From: CBDDEI01 sp965226775
Lineage (GTDB): Bacteria; Chloroflexota; Dehalococcoidia; SHYD01
Reading direction: 5' to 3'
Assembly (NCBI GenBank): GCA_965226775.1
Contig: CBDDEI010000002.1
Span: 62,001 to 126,000 of the forward strand
Length of the DNA stretch: 64,000 nucleotides
The translations under genes were made by a program, and so were the position numbers. The stretch's first letter is position 1. Every line of letters begins with the position of its first letter. This document shows positions 52,371 through 60,640 of this stretch, piece after piece. The notes under the pieces are model-generated. The model did not search any database. It was not told the origin of the DNA and saw only the letters and a program-made list of their open reading frames with translations.

Positions 52371-52413
52371 ATGATTGCGGGCAGGGATGCATACCCTGCC
52401 CGCAATCATTTCT
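52371..52413 (+). terminator. Terminator of the dioxygenase operon
   Basis: A perfect 16-bp stem (52371-52386 with 52394-52409), 7-base loop, TTTCT after. Confidence 0.85.
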
Positions 52414-52458
52414 GCCCCATTTTTTTAGGGCAAGAAAGGAAGGAGGAGGGAAGATTCC

Positions 52459-52935
52459 GTGCCAATTGAAATGAACCAAGAAGCCCCAGATTTTGAGCTC
52501 TCAGGAACTGCTCCTATGGCTATCAGGTTGAGCGGTCTCCGTGGGAAAAATGTTGTGCTGGCCTTCTACGAAGTGGCCTTCAACGAGGAAGATACCACCG
52601 AGATGGAGGCCTTCCGAGAGTTGACTCCCGATTTTGATGCCGCCAATGCTAAAGTATTGGCGGTAAGCCAAGACCCAGTAGGGATCGCATCTGGCTTCGC
52701 AGCCTCCAACAACCTGGATTTCCCGCTCCTGTGTGATGATTATGACCACGCGGTCTGCGTGCTTTATGACGCGTGGCGCACGGATATGGGTTACGCCAGC
52801 GTTGATGGCGGCATGGCCAGACGGATGGTCTACATCATCGACAAGGACGGTATGATCCGAGGCATGGTTAGCAGCGATGTTCCGGCCGCGCAACAGCCGG
52901 AGGAAGCCCTTAAGCTGGTCCAAGCCTTAGCGTAG
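52459..52935 (+). CDS. Peroxiredoxin-fold protein lacking the peroxidatic cysteine
   Basis: A 158-residue AhpC/TSA-fold protein. EAPDFELSG, LAFYEVAFNEEDTTEMEAFRE and FPLLCDDYDHAV match the AhpE/BCP pattern. Where active members have T-x-x-C, this reads NEED: both the Thr and the peroxidatic Cys are replaced. The nearby Arg (ARRMVYIID) is kept. Classic peroxide reduction is therefore unlikely; a binding, chaperone or regulatory role is possible. GTG 52459 follows GGAGGAGGG. It lies directly after the dioxygenase operon, ahead of another small gene. Confidence 0.82.
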   Translation: MPIEMNQEAPDFELSGTAPMAIRLSGLRGKNVVLAFYEVAFNEEDTTEMEAFRELTPDFDAANAKVLAVSQDPVGIASGFAASNNLDFPLLCDDYDHAVCVLYDAWRTDMGYASVDGGMARRMVYIIDKDGMIRGMVSSDVPAAQQPEEALKLVQALA

Positions 52936-53118
52936 CGTAAGCAGCAACGGCCAACGCCACGGGGAGGGCAGGAACACCTGCTCGTTGACGGGTTCATCCC
53001 AGGAGTTGCCTACACTGTTATTCCCTCCAAGTCCGTCGGAAACAATACGCTTAAGTCAACAACGTTACCCGTCCTTACCTCATACGCGTTGCTAGTCAGA
53101 AAAGGAAAAGAGGGAGCC

Positions 53119-53358
53119 ATGGACCTCAGAAACGAATATGCTCATGTACATGTTGAGCTGGACAACTCCGGAAACGGGCCGCGACTGCTTATCCGGGATG
53201 AGCGGCGAGGCCGAGAGATCTACCTAGATCCGCTGGAGTTGCAGACCTTGGCCTGGTGTGCTCATGAGGACTTAAAGCCCTTCTTGGACCCCAACCGCTG
53301 GGTAGATGAATGGGACGAGGGACTTGCCGCAGCTATTGAGGGCATCCGCTCAACCTAA
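53119..53358 (+). CDS. 79-residue hypothetical protein
   Basis: A small acidic soluble protein. It has YAHVHVELDNSGNGPRLLIRD, then REIYLDPLELQTLAWCAHEDL and a Trp-rich end (NRWVDEWDEG). AGAGGGAG precedes ATG 53119; the frame can be read from 53089. A perfect hairpin terminator follows. No family is recognised. It probably has a beta-hairpin plus helix, judging from alternating residues. Confidence 0.6.
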   Translation: MDLRNEYAHVHVELDNSGNGPRLLIRDERRGREIYLDPLELQTLAWCAHEDLKPFLDPNRWVDEWDEGLAAAIEGIRST

Positions 53359-53380
53359 CCAATTCCAAGTACGTAACCTA

Positions 53381-53409
53381 AAGGGGCGCCCGTTAAACGG
53401 GCGCCCCTT
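53381..53409. terminator. Terminator between convergent genes
   Basis: A perfect 14-bp stem (AAGGGGCGCCCGTT and its complement) around a 1-base centre, followed by TTGTTGTT; bidirectional position. Confidence 0.8.
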
Positions 53410-53444
53410 GTTGTTCGTCTCCCTACTAAGCAGGAGCGAATTTA

Positions 53445-54560
53445 CTATTCCGTCCAGGGATTCACAAAAACGCTGACAGGGCTGCCACCCTCGCCGCCGG
53501 AGACTAGACAAGCATCAGCGGTCTGGGACAGCGGGAACTGGTGGCTAATTTGCAACTCGAGCTCTCTGTCGTATCTGCCGGAAGCGATCCATTCGCCGGC
53601 CTGTCTCACAGAGTCGTGGTTGTGACCACGGGTCACCCGGATCGAACCGTACTTAGCAGACAGCATCTCAAAGGGGAAGTCGGGCACTGGCCGGCCCTGC
53701 ATCACCATGGTGCCGCCGCCCCTGCCCCGCCGTAGCGCCTGAATCGCATTCATGGAAATGATCGCAGAATTGGCATCGGTCGCGTCTACCGCGCCATCTA
53801 CGCCTTCTCCGTCTGTGTATTCCATGACCTTCTCAAGCAGGTCTTCCTTCCCAACGTCAATAATGTGGTCGGCGCCAATCTGCCTGGCTACCTCAAGGCG
53901 ACGGGCATCGGCTGAGAGCCCGCTAATAATAATCTTTGAGGCGCCAAAAATCTTGGCAGCAAGCACGCAGCCCAGCCCTTTGGGTCCGGGGCCTTGGATG
54001 AGCAGGGTCTTACCTGGTTGTGTCTGTGGCTCTTTCACGCCCCATTGCACGCCGTTGGCCAGGGGTAGTATCAAGGCTGCTACCTCGGGTCGTACGGTCC
54101 GTGGCATCTTCTGGAAAGCCACGTTCAGCGGGAGGAAGAGGTACTGGGAGAAGCCGCCCCATAGCGCAGGGGCCCGGTCAATGCCGGTGGAGCCAAAATG
54201 AAAGTAATCCGTGTTATGAAGAGCGTACTCCTCATAGCAGCGTCGGTACTCGCCCATGAGGCAATACTCGCAATGGTAGCACGGGCTGTACTCTTCCATC
54301 GCCACGTAGTCGCCTTCTTCTACACCCCAGCGCTGGGCAAAGATCTTGCCTACCTTCACTAAGGTCCCGACGTTCTCATGACCAACAATTACAGGGCTGT
54401 CGCCGCGCAGCTCGCTCTTGTAGCCGTGGAAAGCGCCACACATCCCTGCAGCCTCTACTTTCAGTAGGGCGTTATCAGGGCCAATCTCAGGCATAGGAAA
54501 TTCACGGATCTCCATGCTCTCCTTGCCTGTTTTTACTACCGCTAATGCTTGTTCAGCCAT
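53445..54560 (-). CDS. Zinc-dependent alcohol dehydrogenase (MDR family)
   Basis: A 371-residue medium-chain dehydrogenase. The catalytic zinc site is in AAGMCGAFHG and GHENVG. The structural zinc Cys set is CYHCEYCLMGEYRRC, and the NAD(P) loop LIQGPGPKGLGCVL is near residue 190. It probably interconverts an alcohol or diol with its carbonyl. ATG 54560 is chosen; another ATG lies at 54572. A consensus promoter is 155 bases upstream. It shares the EIREFPMPEIGPD-type N-terminus with the forward copy at 57946, so the two are paralogues. Confidence 0.9.
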   Translation of the reverse strand: MAEQALAVVKTGKESMEIREFPMPEIGPDNALLKVEAAGMCGAFHGYKSELRGDSPVIVGHENVGTLVKVGKIFAQRWGVEEGDYVAMEEYSPCYHCEYCLMGEYRRCYEEYALHNTDYFHFGSTGIDRAPALWGGFSQYLFLPLNVAFQKMPRTVRPEVAALILPLANGVQWGVKEPQTQPGKTLLIQGPGPKGLGCVLAAKIFGASKIIISGLSADARRLEVARQIGADHIIDVGKEDLLEKVMEYTDGEGVDGAVDATDANSAIISMNAIQALRRGRGGGTMVMQGRPVPDFPFEMLSAKYGSIRVTRGHNHDSVRQAGEWIASGRYDRELELQISHQFPLSQTADACLVSGGEGGSPVSVFVNPWTE

Positions 54561-55027
54561 ATAGGAACCCATCCTTTCTCGAGGTCTTCTTTAGGGGCTC
54601 ATCGGTGTTGCCCAGGCGGGCAAAGGGTGCTGCGGGAACCGACCCCCCTACTTCTCTTTATTAAGTCCTTCCCGCTTGTCGCACAATCCACTAACACCGT
54701 GTCTGCGGTGCTGCGATAGTAGTCCTGCTGCTACTCCTTGTCAATACTGAGCGCACGGCCTCACGCTCAGGTTCAGCTTCATGCGGGAGATACTGCCGGC
54801 TAGGATGTGGAGAGACTACTGCTATGCAGGCTTACGGGCGCCTTGCAGACACTAGGGCGCGCTATTACCGCGCTACCGTGATGGTTCCTATCCTCGCTAA
54901 ATCTTGGCAAGTAGCTTCGGCTGGCCTTGCCTGGACACGAGCAAGCTTGACCTAGAATCTGCATCCGTATAGGCTATCCCCAACCCCCCACGCTAGGAGC
55001 GCACAACACAGGCCCTATGGGAGCTTA
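54561..55027. other. Gene-free divergent promoter region
   Basis: No supported gene. It holds the reverse promoter at 54716-54744 and a forward candidate, TTGACC-17-TAGGCT (54947-54975), about 50 bases before the MFS ATG. Confidence 0.4.
54716..54744 (-). promoter_or_regulatory. Consensus promoter for the reverse alcohol dehydrogenase
   Basis: Perfect TTGACA, 17-base spacer, TACTAT on the reverse strand. Confidence 0.55.
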
Positions 55028-56308
55028 ATGACCGCGCCAACCCAGAACGAGTCCGCACCACTGCCACCCCCAAGGACTAGATTCATTGTTGGCATTAACA
55101 TTATTTCTTTCTCCTGGTCCATTGGCCTAGGCGCGTCTATCCCCCTTATCCCCCTCTTCTCGTATCAGTTTGTCCCCAACTTAGCGCTGGCGGGGGTCGT
55201 CACGGCCATCGGTGGCGTCGGCAGCATGATTGCTTCCTACATCAGCGGCCCGATGATTGACCGTTGGGGACGACGAGGCGTGACCGCCTTTGGCATCGCG
55301 ATGCGAATGGTCTTCTCTTTTGCGGAGGGACTTCCCCGGAACTACCAAGAGCTGGCCTTTTATCGCTTTATGTCTGCCATAGGCACTTCTATCTATGGGA
55401 CAGGATCCCAGGTGATGCTTGCTGATATTTCAACCAGGCAGAACCGCGGCGCCGTACTGGGAGGCCGGCAAGTCTTCATGAACGTAGGCATGGCCATTGG
55501 CCCCGCCCTTGGTGGCTGGCTCTGGGGGATCACGGGAAGTATCCGTTACCCCTTCTTTTTCAACGGCTTCAGTAAGCTCGTTTGCCTCATCACCTTCTTT
55601 ACGCTGATGGGCGAAACTAAAGACTTTGATAGGCCGGCGCCTTCAGCGAACGCAGCGGACAGTCAACCACGCATCAGGCTTTCTCGAACTGCCCTCTTGA
55701 AGGCCGTCTTTGTAACGGGTTTCTTCTATTGTATCTATCAGGCCTTTGCTACCACGCTCTTCCGGCAAGGGATCACTAATGTGATACTTCCGGTCTATAC
55801 CAAGGAGATCCTGGACCTCTCTCAGACGGAAGTGGGCGCACTCATAAGTGCAATTAGCGTCGGAAACTTGATCATATCCTACCCCGCCGGCTATATTTCC
55901 GACCGTTTTGGGGTTCGCATAAGTATTCTTCCCGGTTTGGTGCTCTCCGTAGCCACCCTTGTGCTCTTTGCGGTCTCGGGTGGCGCATCCATTCCGCTCG
56001 CTATGGCTATGGGTATGGGCACCGGCCTTACGGAGGTTGGGTCCCGTGCCTTTGCAGTGGACATTGCGCCCAGAGAGACGCGCGGTCAGTTCTTTGGCAT
56101 CCAGCTCGCGGTGGGGAACTTTGCCCAACTGTTGGGGCCCCTTGCCATTGGTACCGTCACCGATCAGCTGGGCTTTGGATTCCCCTTCTTCTTCCTAGCC
56201 GGCGTTTACGCGGTGATGATCCCGCTGTGCCTTATTAGTGTGCGCGATGCTCCTCGGGAGACCCCACAACCACAGGCAGGCGAGGCTCAGACACCATCCG
56301 GCCAGTAG
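55028..56308 (+). CDS. MFS transporter in the catabolic island
   Basis: A 426-residue, twelve-helix carrier. The helix 2-3 loop is SGPMIDRWGRRGVTAFG, the major-facilitator signature, repeated in weaker form as AGYISDRFGVR in the second half. A long loop near residues 195-215 separates the two bundles. It sits among Rieske oxygenases and alcohol dehydrogenases, so it may import an aromatic or other oxidisable compound. Substrate is inference. Confidence 0.88.
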   Translation: MTAPTQNESAPLPPPRTRFIVGINIISFSWSIGLGASIPLIPLFSYQFVPNLALAGVVTAIGGVGSMIASYISGPMIDRWGRRGVTAFGIAMRMVFSFAEGLPRNYQELAFYRFMSAIGTSIYGTGSQVMLADISTRQNRGAVLGGRQVFMNVGMAIGPALGGWLWGITGSIRYPFFFNGFSKLVCLITFFTLMGETKDFDRPAPSANAADSQPRIRLSRTALLKAVFVTGFFYCIYQAFATTLFRQGITNVILPVYTKEILDLSQTEVGALISAISVGNLIISYPAGYISDRFGVRISILPGLVLSVATLVLFAVSGGASIPLAMAMGMGTGLTEVGSRAFAVDIAPRETRGQFFGIQLAVGNFAQLLGPLAIGTVTDQLGFGFPFFFLAGVYAVMIPLCLISVRDAPRETPQPQAGEAQTPSGQ

Positions 56309-56482
56309 CAGAACCTTCCCCTAACCGCATTATGGACAACATGGGCCTGAACGGTATTGAAGGGCGCCAACTGCCGCTGTGGAGAAGAGGCCCATGTTCG
56401 GCTTGACAGCGTGAAGGCCGAGTGAAATAATCGCCGAAAGCCTTCTAGAGGTATACAGACTAGCTGCAAGGAGTAGCTTGAA

Positions 56483-56926
56483 ATGTTGAATAAAGAAGAC
56501 AACCAAACGTTAACCAGAGTCGGGCCCGGCACGGTGATGGGTGATTTCCTCCGCCAGTATTGGCAGCCCATCCTCCTTACCGACGAGCTGCCAGAGCCAG
56601 ACTGCGCTCCCCTTCGAGTACGTTTACTCGGCGAGGACCTGATTGCAGTCCGGACAAGTTCCGGGAAGGTAGGACTGCTGGGGAACCACTGTCCCCACCG
56701 GGGCGCATCCCTCTTCTTTGGTCGTAACGAGGAAGAAGGCCTGCGCTGCGTCTACCACGGCTGGAAGTACGACGTGGACGGCAACTGCGTTGACATGCCA
56801 AACGAACCGCCCGAGAGCAATTTCAAGCACAAGATTCAGCACACGGCGTATCCCTGTCAGGAACGGGCCGGCCTTATCTGGGCTTACCTCGGGCCGCAGA
56901 GTCCGCCACCAGCCATCCCGACCTAG
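56483..56926 (+). pseudogene. Rieske oxygenase, N-terminal part before frameshift
   Basis: It encodes the Rieske domain of a phthalate-oxygenase-like enzyme: NHCPHRGASLFFGRNE and CVYHGWKYD give the two His and two Cys iron ligands. The frame stops at PPPAIPT, whereas the intact paralogue at 59212 continues. A one-base shift at about 56915-56920 joins it to the next fragment. ATG 56483 lies 8 bases after AAGGAG. Confidence 0.85.
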
Positions 56927-56934
56927 AGTGGACC

Positions 56935-57789
56935 ATGGTGCCAGACAGGCATCGTTACGTCTCCAAACGCTGGCAGGAGTCCAACTGGGCGCAGTCCATA
57001 GAAGGCGGCATAGATAATAGCCATGCGTCCTTCTTGCACAGCAAGCTACGCATCAATCCACAGCAGAGCGCTACTTCGTATATGTTCAACGACCGGCGTC
57101 CTCGCTTTGAGGCCGTTGATACCGATTACGGAACGATGATCGTTGCCCGCCGGGAAGCCGGTGATGACAAGTACTACTGGCGTGTCACCCAGTTCTACTT
57201 GCCCTTCTACTCGATGATCCCCGGCTTCGACCCCTCCGGCCTGAGTGACGGCCATGCTTGGGTGCCCATTGATGACGAGAATACGATGACGTGGAGCATT
57301 TCCTGGCACACGGACAGGCCGCTTACTGAGGAGGAGGTCACTGAACGGAAGACCTACCCAACCTCCGGTATTCATGTTGGCATCAATGGCGGCTTCAAGC
57401 CGGCAACCAGCGCTCCTGGCGGGGCTTGGCGCACGGCCCCCGATTTCTCCAACAACTTCCATCTGGACTACAACCTGCAGAAAACAGAGCAGTTCACCGG
57501 GATCATCAACTTTGGGATGCAAGATAGCGGCATCCAGGTAAGCATGGGCCCCATCTACGACCGCACGCATGAGCACCTAGGGTCCAGTGACACCGGCATA
57601 ATCCGGGTACGCCGCCGCTGGCTCAGCTCTGCCCGCGCGCTACGGGAGCAAGGCACGCTGCCCCCTGCGGTCAATGATCCTGAGCTTTTCCGGGCACGAG
57701 CAGTGCCAATCGTGCTGCCAAAGGACGTGCCTTGGGCGGGTGCAACAGAAGAGTTGCGTAAATCCAAGGTCACGCCGCAGTCTCAATAG
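56935..57789 (+). pseudogene. Rieske oxygenase, catalytic part after frameshift
   Basis: True coding resumes at DLEWTMVPD from about 56920, before the ATG at 56935. The mononuclear iron site GGIDNSHASFLH (D-x2-H-x4-H) is intact, and the C-terminal MGPIYDRTHEHLGSSD matches the paralogue at 59212. If the shift is a sequencing error the gene spans 56483-57789 and would be about 434 residues and functional. A strong terminator follows. Confidence 0.85.
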
Positions 57790-57802
57790 ACTAGCCAGTT
57801 AA

Positions 57803-57847
57803 AACCAAAAGAGAGGTCATGGCTAAACCGTGACCTCTCTTTTGGTT
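57803..57847 (+). terminator. Terminator after the Rieske gene
   Basis: A perfect 17-bp stem, AACCAAAAGAGAGGTCA and its complement, with an 11-base loop; its 3' arm is T-rich. Confidence 0.85.
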
Positions 57848-57881
57848 GCTGTTGATCTGGCATTTCAAAAGTAATACGCTG

Positions 57882-57911
57882 TTTACACTACTCAGACCGT
57901 GAGAAGATAAT
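57882..57911 (+). promoter_or_regulatory. Candidate promoter for the forward alcohol dehydrogenase
   Basis: TTTACA, 18-base spacer, GATAAT, about 35 bases before ATG 57946. Confidence 0.4.
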
Positions 57912-57945
57912 CTCTAGACGACATCTAAGAAGGAGTTCCATCACT

Positions 57946-59043
57946 ATGGCGGAAAAAGTAATGGCCTCGACGCTGATCGCGCCGAAGCAGTTCGAAGTGC
58001 GTGAGTACCCCATGCCAGAAATAGGCCCGGACGCCGGCCTGTTGAAGGTTGAAGCCTGCGGAGTATGCGGCAGCGATGTCCATCAGCAAACCCGCATGTT
58101 GGGTACGGCCCACATTTTAGGGCACGAGAACGTGGGCACCATTGTGAAGCTGGGCAGCGAGGCGGGGCGGAAGTGGGGCTTGGAAGAAGGCGACCGGGTC
58201 TGCCTAGAAGAGTACATGCCCTGCGGCCGTTGCGAGCTGTGCCGCTCCGGCGACTACCGCTTCTGCAAGCAGACCGACCCCATGCAGGGCGCTACGGCAC
58301 TGTTCTACGGCACCACACCCGTTGACGTTGCACCCTCCTTGTGGGGCGGCTACAGCCAGTACATGTACCTGCACCCCAATGCAGTCATGCACAAGCTGCC
58401 TGCTGACCTGCCGGTGCACGAAGCCGTCCTCTTCCTGAGCCTTTCCAACGGGATTGAGTGGATGTATCGGTACGGCGAGGTCAAGCTAGGCGACACCGTT
58501 GTCATCCAGGGCCCGGGACAGATGGGCCTTTCGGCGGTGGTTACGGCAAAGGAAGCCGGCGCATCCAAGATCATCGTGAGCGGCCTAACACACGACGCTG
58601 AGCGCTTAGCGTTGGCAAAGCGGTTCGGCGCAACGGACACCATTGACGTCCAGACGGAAGACTTCAAAGAGAAAGTCATGGATATCACCAATGGCAAGGG
58701 CGTTAACGTGGTGGTGAACGTATCCGGCGCAGGCAAGAGCACGGTCCAGGAAGCCATCTCGGTTGCCGGACATCGCTGCAACATAGTCCTCGCAGCGCCG
58801 GGCGACGAAACGGTGCGGGTTGCCGGCTGGGGCCGGAAACGCATCGCCTTGAAAGCTGCCAACGGCCACTGCTACGATTCCATTGAGGATGCCATAAACC
58901 TCATTGCTTCCCACAAATACCCCCTGCACGAAATGTGCACCCATACCTTTGGGTTGGAGGACGCGGGCCTAGCCATAAAGACCGTCGCCGGAGACGGTGT
59001 ACCTGGCGGTATCCATGTCTCCATTCTCCCCTGGTCAGAATAA
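57946..59043 (+). CDS. Zinc-dependent alcohol dehydrogenase (MDR family)
   Basis: A 365-residue paralogue of the enzyme at 53445. The catalytic zinc ligands are in ACGVCGSDVHQ and GHENVG, the structural zinc Cys set is CGRCELCRSGDYRFC, and VIQGPGQMGLSAVV binds NAD(P). AAGGAG precedes ATG 57946 at 13 bases. It has its own terminator, so it is transcribed singly between the two Rieske genes. It likely oxidises a hydroxylated product of the oxygenases, but that link is inferred from position. Confidence 0.92.
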   Translation: MAEKVMASTLIAPKQFEVREYPMPEIGPDAGLLKVEACGVCGSDVHQQTRMLGTAHILGHENVGTIVKLGSEAGRKWGLEEGDRVCLEEYMPCGRCELCRSGDYRFCKQTDPMQGATALFYGTTPVDVAPSLWGGYSQYMYLHPNAVMHKLPADLPVHEAVLFLSLSNGIEWMYRYGEVKLGDTVVIQGPGQMGLSAVVTAKEAGASKIIVSGLTHDAERLALAKRFGATDTIDVQTEDFKEKVMDITNGKGVNVVVNVSGAGKSTVQEAISVAGHRCNIVLAAPGDETVRVAGWGRKRIALKAANGHCYDSIEDAINLIASHKYPLHEMCTHTFGLEDAGLAIKTVAGDGVPGGIHVSILPWSE

Positions 59044-59069
59044 AGCCGAAACAAGAGCAAGTAGCGCAG

Positions 59070-59097
59070 AAAAGGCCGGGCAATCGCTCGGCCTTTT
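59070..59097 (+). terminator. Terminator after the alcohol dehydrogenase
   Basis: A 12-bp stem, AAAAGGCCGGGC with GCTCGGCCTTTT (one mismatch), 4-base loop, T-rich tail. Confidence 0.8.
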
Positions 59098-59211
59098 CTG
59101 TACTGAGCGATGATGTTCCCAGGCGTTGGGCTAGCGCAAGTTGCGGCTCCATTCCATTGTGCGTATCATCTTCAACAGATCAAGAAGTGTTCATAGAAGG
59201 AGGGGCAGCCA

Positions 59212-60489
59212 ATGCTTTCTGCAGCGGATAATGAGCTTGTAACCCGTATTGGCCCCGGTACTCCTATGGGAGACGTGATGCGCCGGTATTGGATCCCGGC
59301 CATGCTCTCAGAAGAGCTGCAGGAGCCTGATGGTATTCCAGTAAGGGTCCGGCTAGTGGGCGAAGACTTGATAGCGTTCCGAGATAGTGACGGCAAGATT
59401 GGCCTGCTTGGCAACCACTGCCCCCACCGGGGCGCAAGTCTCTTCTTTGGCCGCAACGAGGAATCCGGCCTGCGGTGTGTTTACCACGGCTGGAAGTATG
59501 ATGTGAGCGGGGCATGTGTAGATATGCCCAACGAGCCCCCTGAAAGCAACTTTAAACACAAGATCCAACACACCGCCTATCCTTGCCAGGAAAAGGGCGG
59601 CGTGATCTGGGCCTATCTGGGCCCGCCAGAGAAGCAGCCGCCTCTGCCTGATTACGAGTGGATGCGCCTCCCTGAGGGTAGTTCCTATATTTCCAAGACC
59701 TTTGAGGATTGCAACTACTTACAGGCCATTGAGGGCGGTGTGGACTCTTCCCACTCCTCCTTCTTGCACCGCAACCTTACAGATACCGGCGAGGCTGGGG
59801 GTCTTCGGGGCTACCGTGCCCGTTCCACTGCGCCGCACCTGGAGGTAGTCCTGACGCCCTTTGGGTATACCTACGCCAGCATCCGCCATATTCCGGATGA
59901 AAGTGTGAACTTCACCCGTGTCTACCAGTTTGTGATGCCCTTTCAGCAGCAGCGCGCAGGGGCATACGGTAGAAGCACCCTGAAGCGCGAGACCGTTCAA
60001 GGTCATCTCTGGGTCCCCATAGATGACTACACGACCAACGTTTATAACTTCTTCTATCTGAAAGACGGAGAGGGGATAAGCCGTGAGACATGGATGGACT
60101 ACGAGCGGGGAGCAGGCAGGGGTCAGGAAGAGTTTATTCCGGGAAGCTACAAGCTCCGGCGGAACAGAGGGAACGACTACTGGCTCGACCGCGAAGTCCA
60201 GCACACGGTGAATTACACCGGCATTATGGGCACCAATACTCAAGACTACGCCATCCAGGAGAACATGGGCCCGATCTATGATCGGACCAAGGAACATCTA
60301 GGGACGGCAGATTCGGCCATTATAGCTACGAGACGACTGCTGATTCAGGCCATCAAAGACGTGCGGGACGGCAGAGACCCTCTCGGCTCCAAAGGCGAGG
60401 CGAATAACGCTCGACCGGCCGAAGCGGTGCTGCCGATTGACGTTGCTTGGCCGGAGCACTTCAAGATTGAAATTGTAGCCCAACAGTAG
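59212..60489 (+). CDS. Rieske non-haem iron oxygenase, phthalate-oxygenase-like
   Basis: A 425-residue intact oxygenase. The Rieske ligands are in NHCPHRGASLFFG and CVYHGWKYD (residues 67-90). The iron site EGGVDSSHSSFLH is near residue 180, and MGPIYDRTKEHLGTAD lies near the end. The layout is that of one-component-alpha mono- or dioxygenases such as phthalate 4,5-dioxygenase, which work without a beta subunit but need a reductase, not seen here. It is closely similar to the broken copy at 56483. GAAGGAGG precedes the ATG. Confidence 0.92.
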   Translation: MLSAADNELVTRIGPGTPMGDVMRRYWIPAMLSEELQEPDGIPVRVRLVGEDLIAFRDSDGKIGLLGNHCPHRGASLFFGRNEESGLRCVYHGWKYDVSGACVDMPNEPPESNFKHKIQHTAYPCQEKGGVIWAYLGPPEKQPPLPDYEWMRLPEGSSYISKTFEDCNYLQAIEGGVDSSHSSFLHRNLTDTGEAGGLRGYRARSTAPHLEVVLTPFGYTYASIRHIPDESVNFTRVYQFVMPFQQQRAGAYGRSTLKRETVQGHLWVPIDDYTTNVYNFFYLKDGEGISRETWMDYERGAGRGQEEFIPGSYKLRRNRGNDYWLDREVQHTVNYTGIMGTNTQDYAIQENMGPIYDRTKEHLGTADSAIIATRRLLIQAIKDVRDGRDPLGSKGEANNARPAEAVLPIDVAWPEHFKIEIVAQQ

Positions 60490-60558
60490 TAGGTGGCGTG
60501 TCGTCACTTGAGTGTGAACACGAGCGCGCCCAGAGACAGCATTACATTAGCTGAATAA

Positions 60559-60590
60559 ACGAAGGCGGTGGGTAAACCCACCGCCTTCGT
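60559..60590. terminator. Bidirectional terminator, first copy
   Basis: A perfect 15-bp stem (60559-60573 with 60576-60590). It serves the forward Rieske gene and the reverse binding-protein gene. The same hairpin recurs at 62635. Confidence 0.85.
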
Positions 60591-60640
60591 TCTTGCTACC
60601 GCCTTATGTCCAAGGGCGACTTAGGGGTTTGGCTCTGCCC

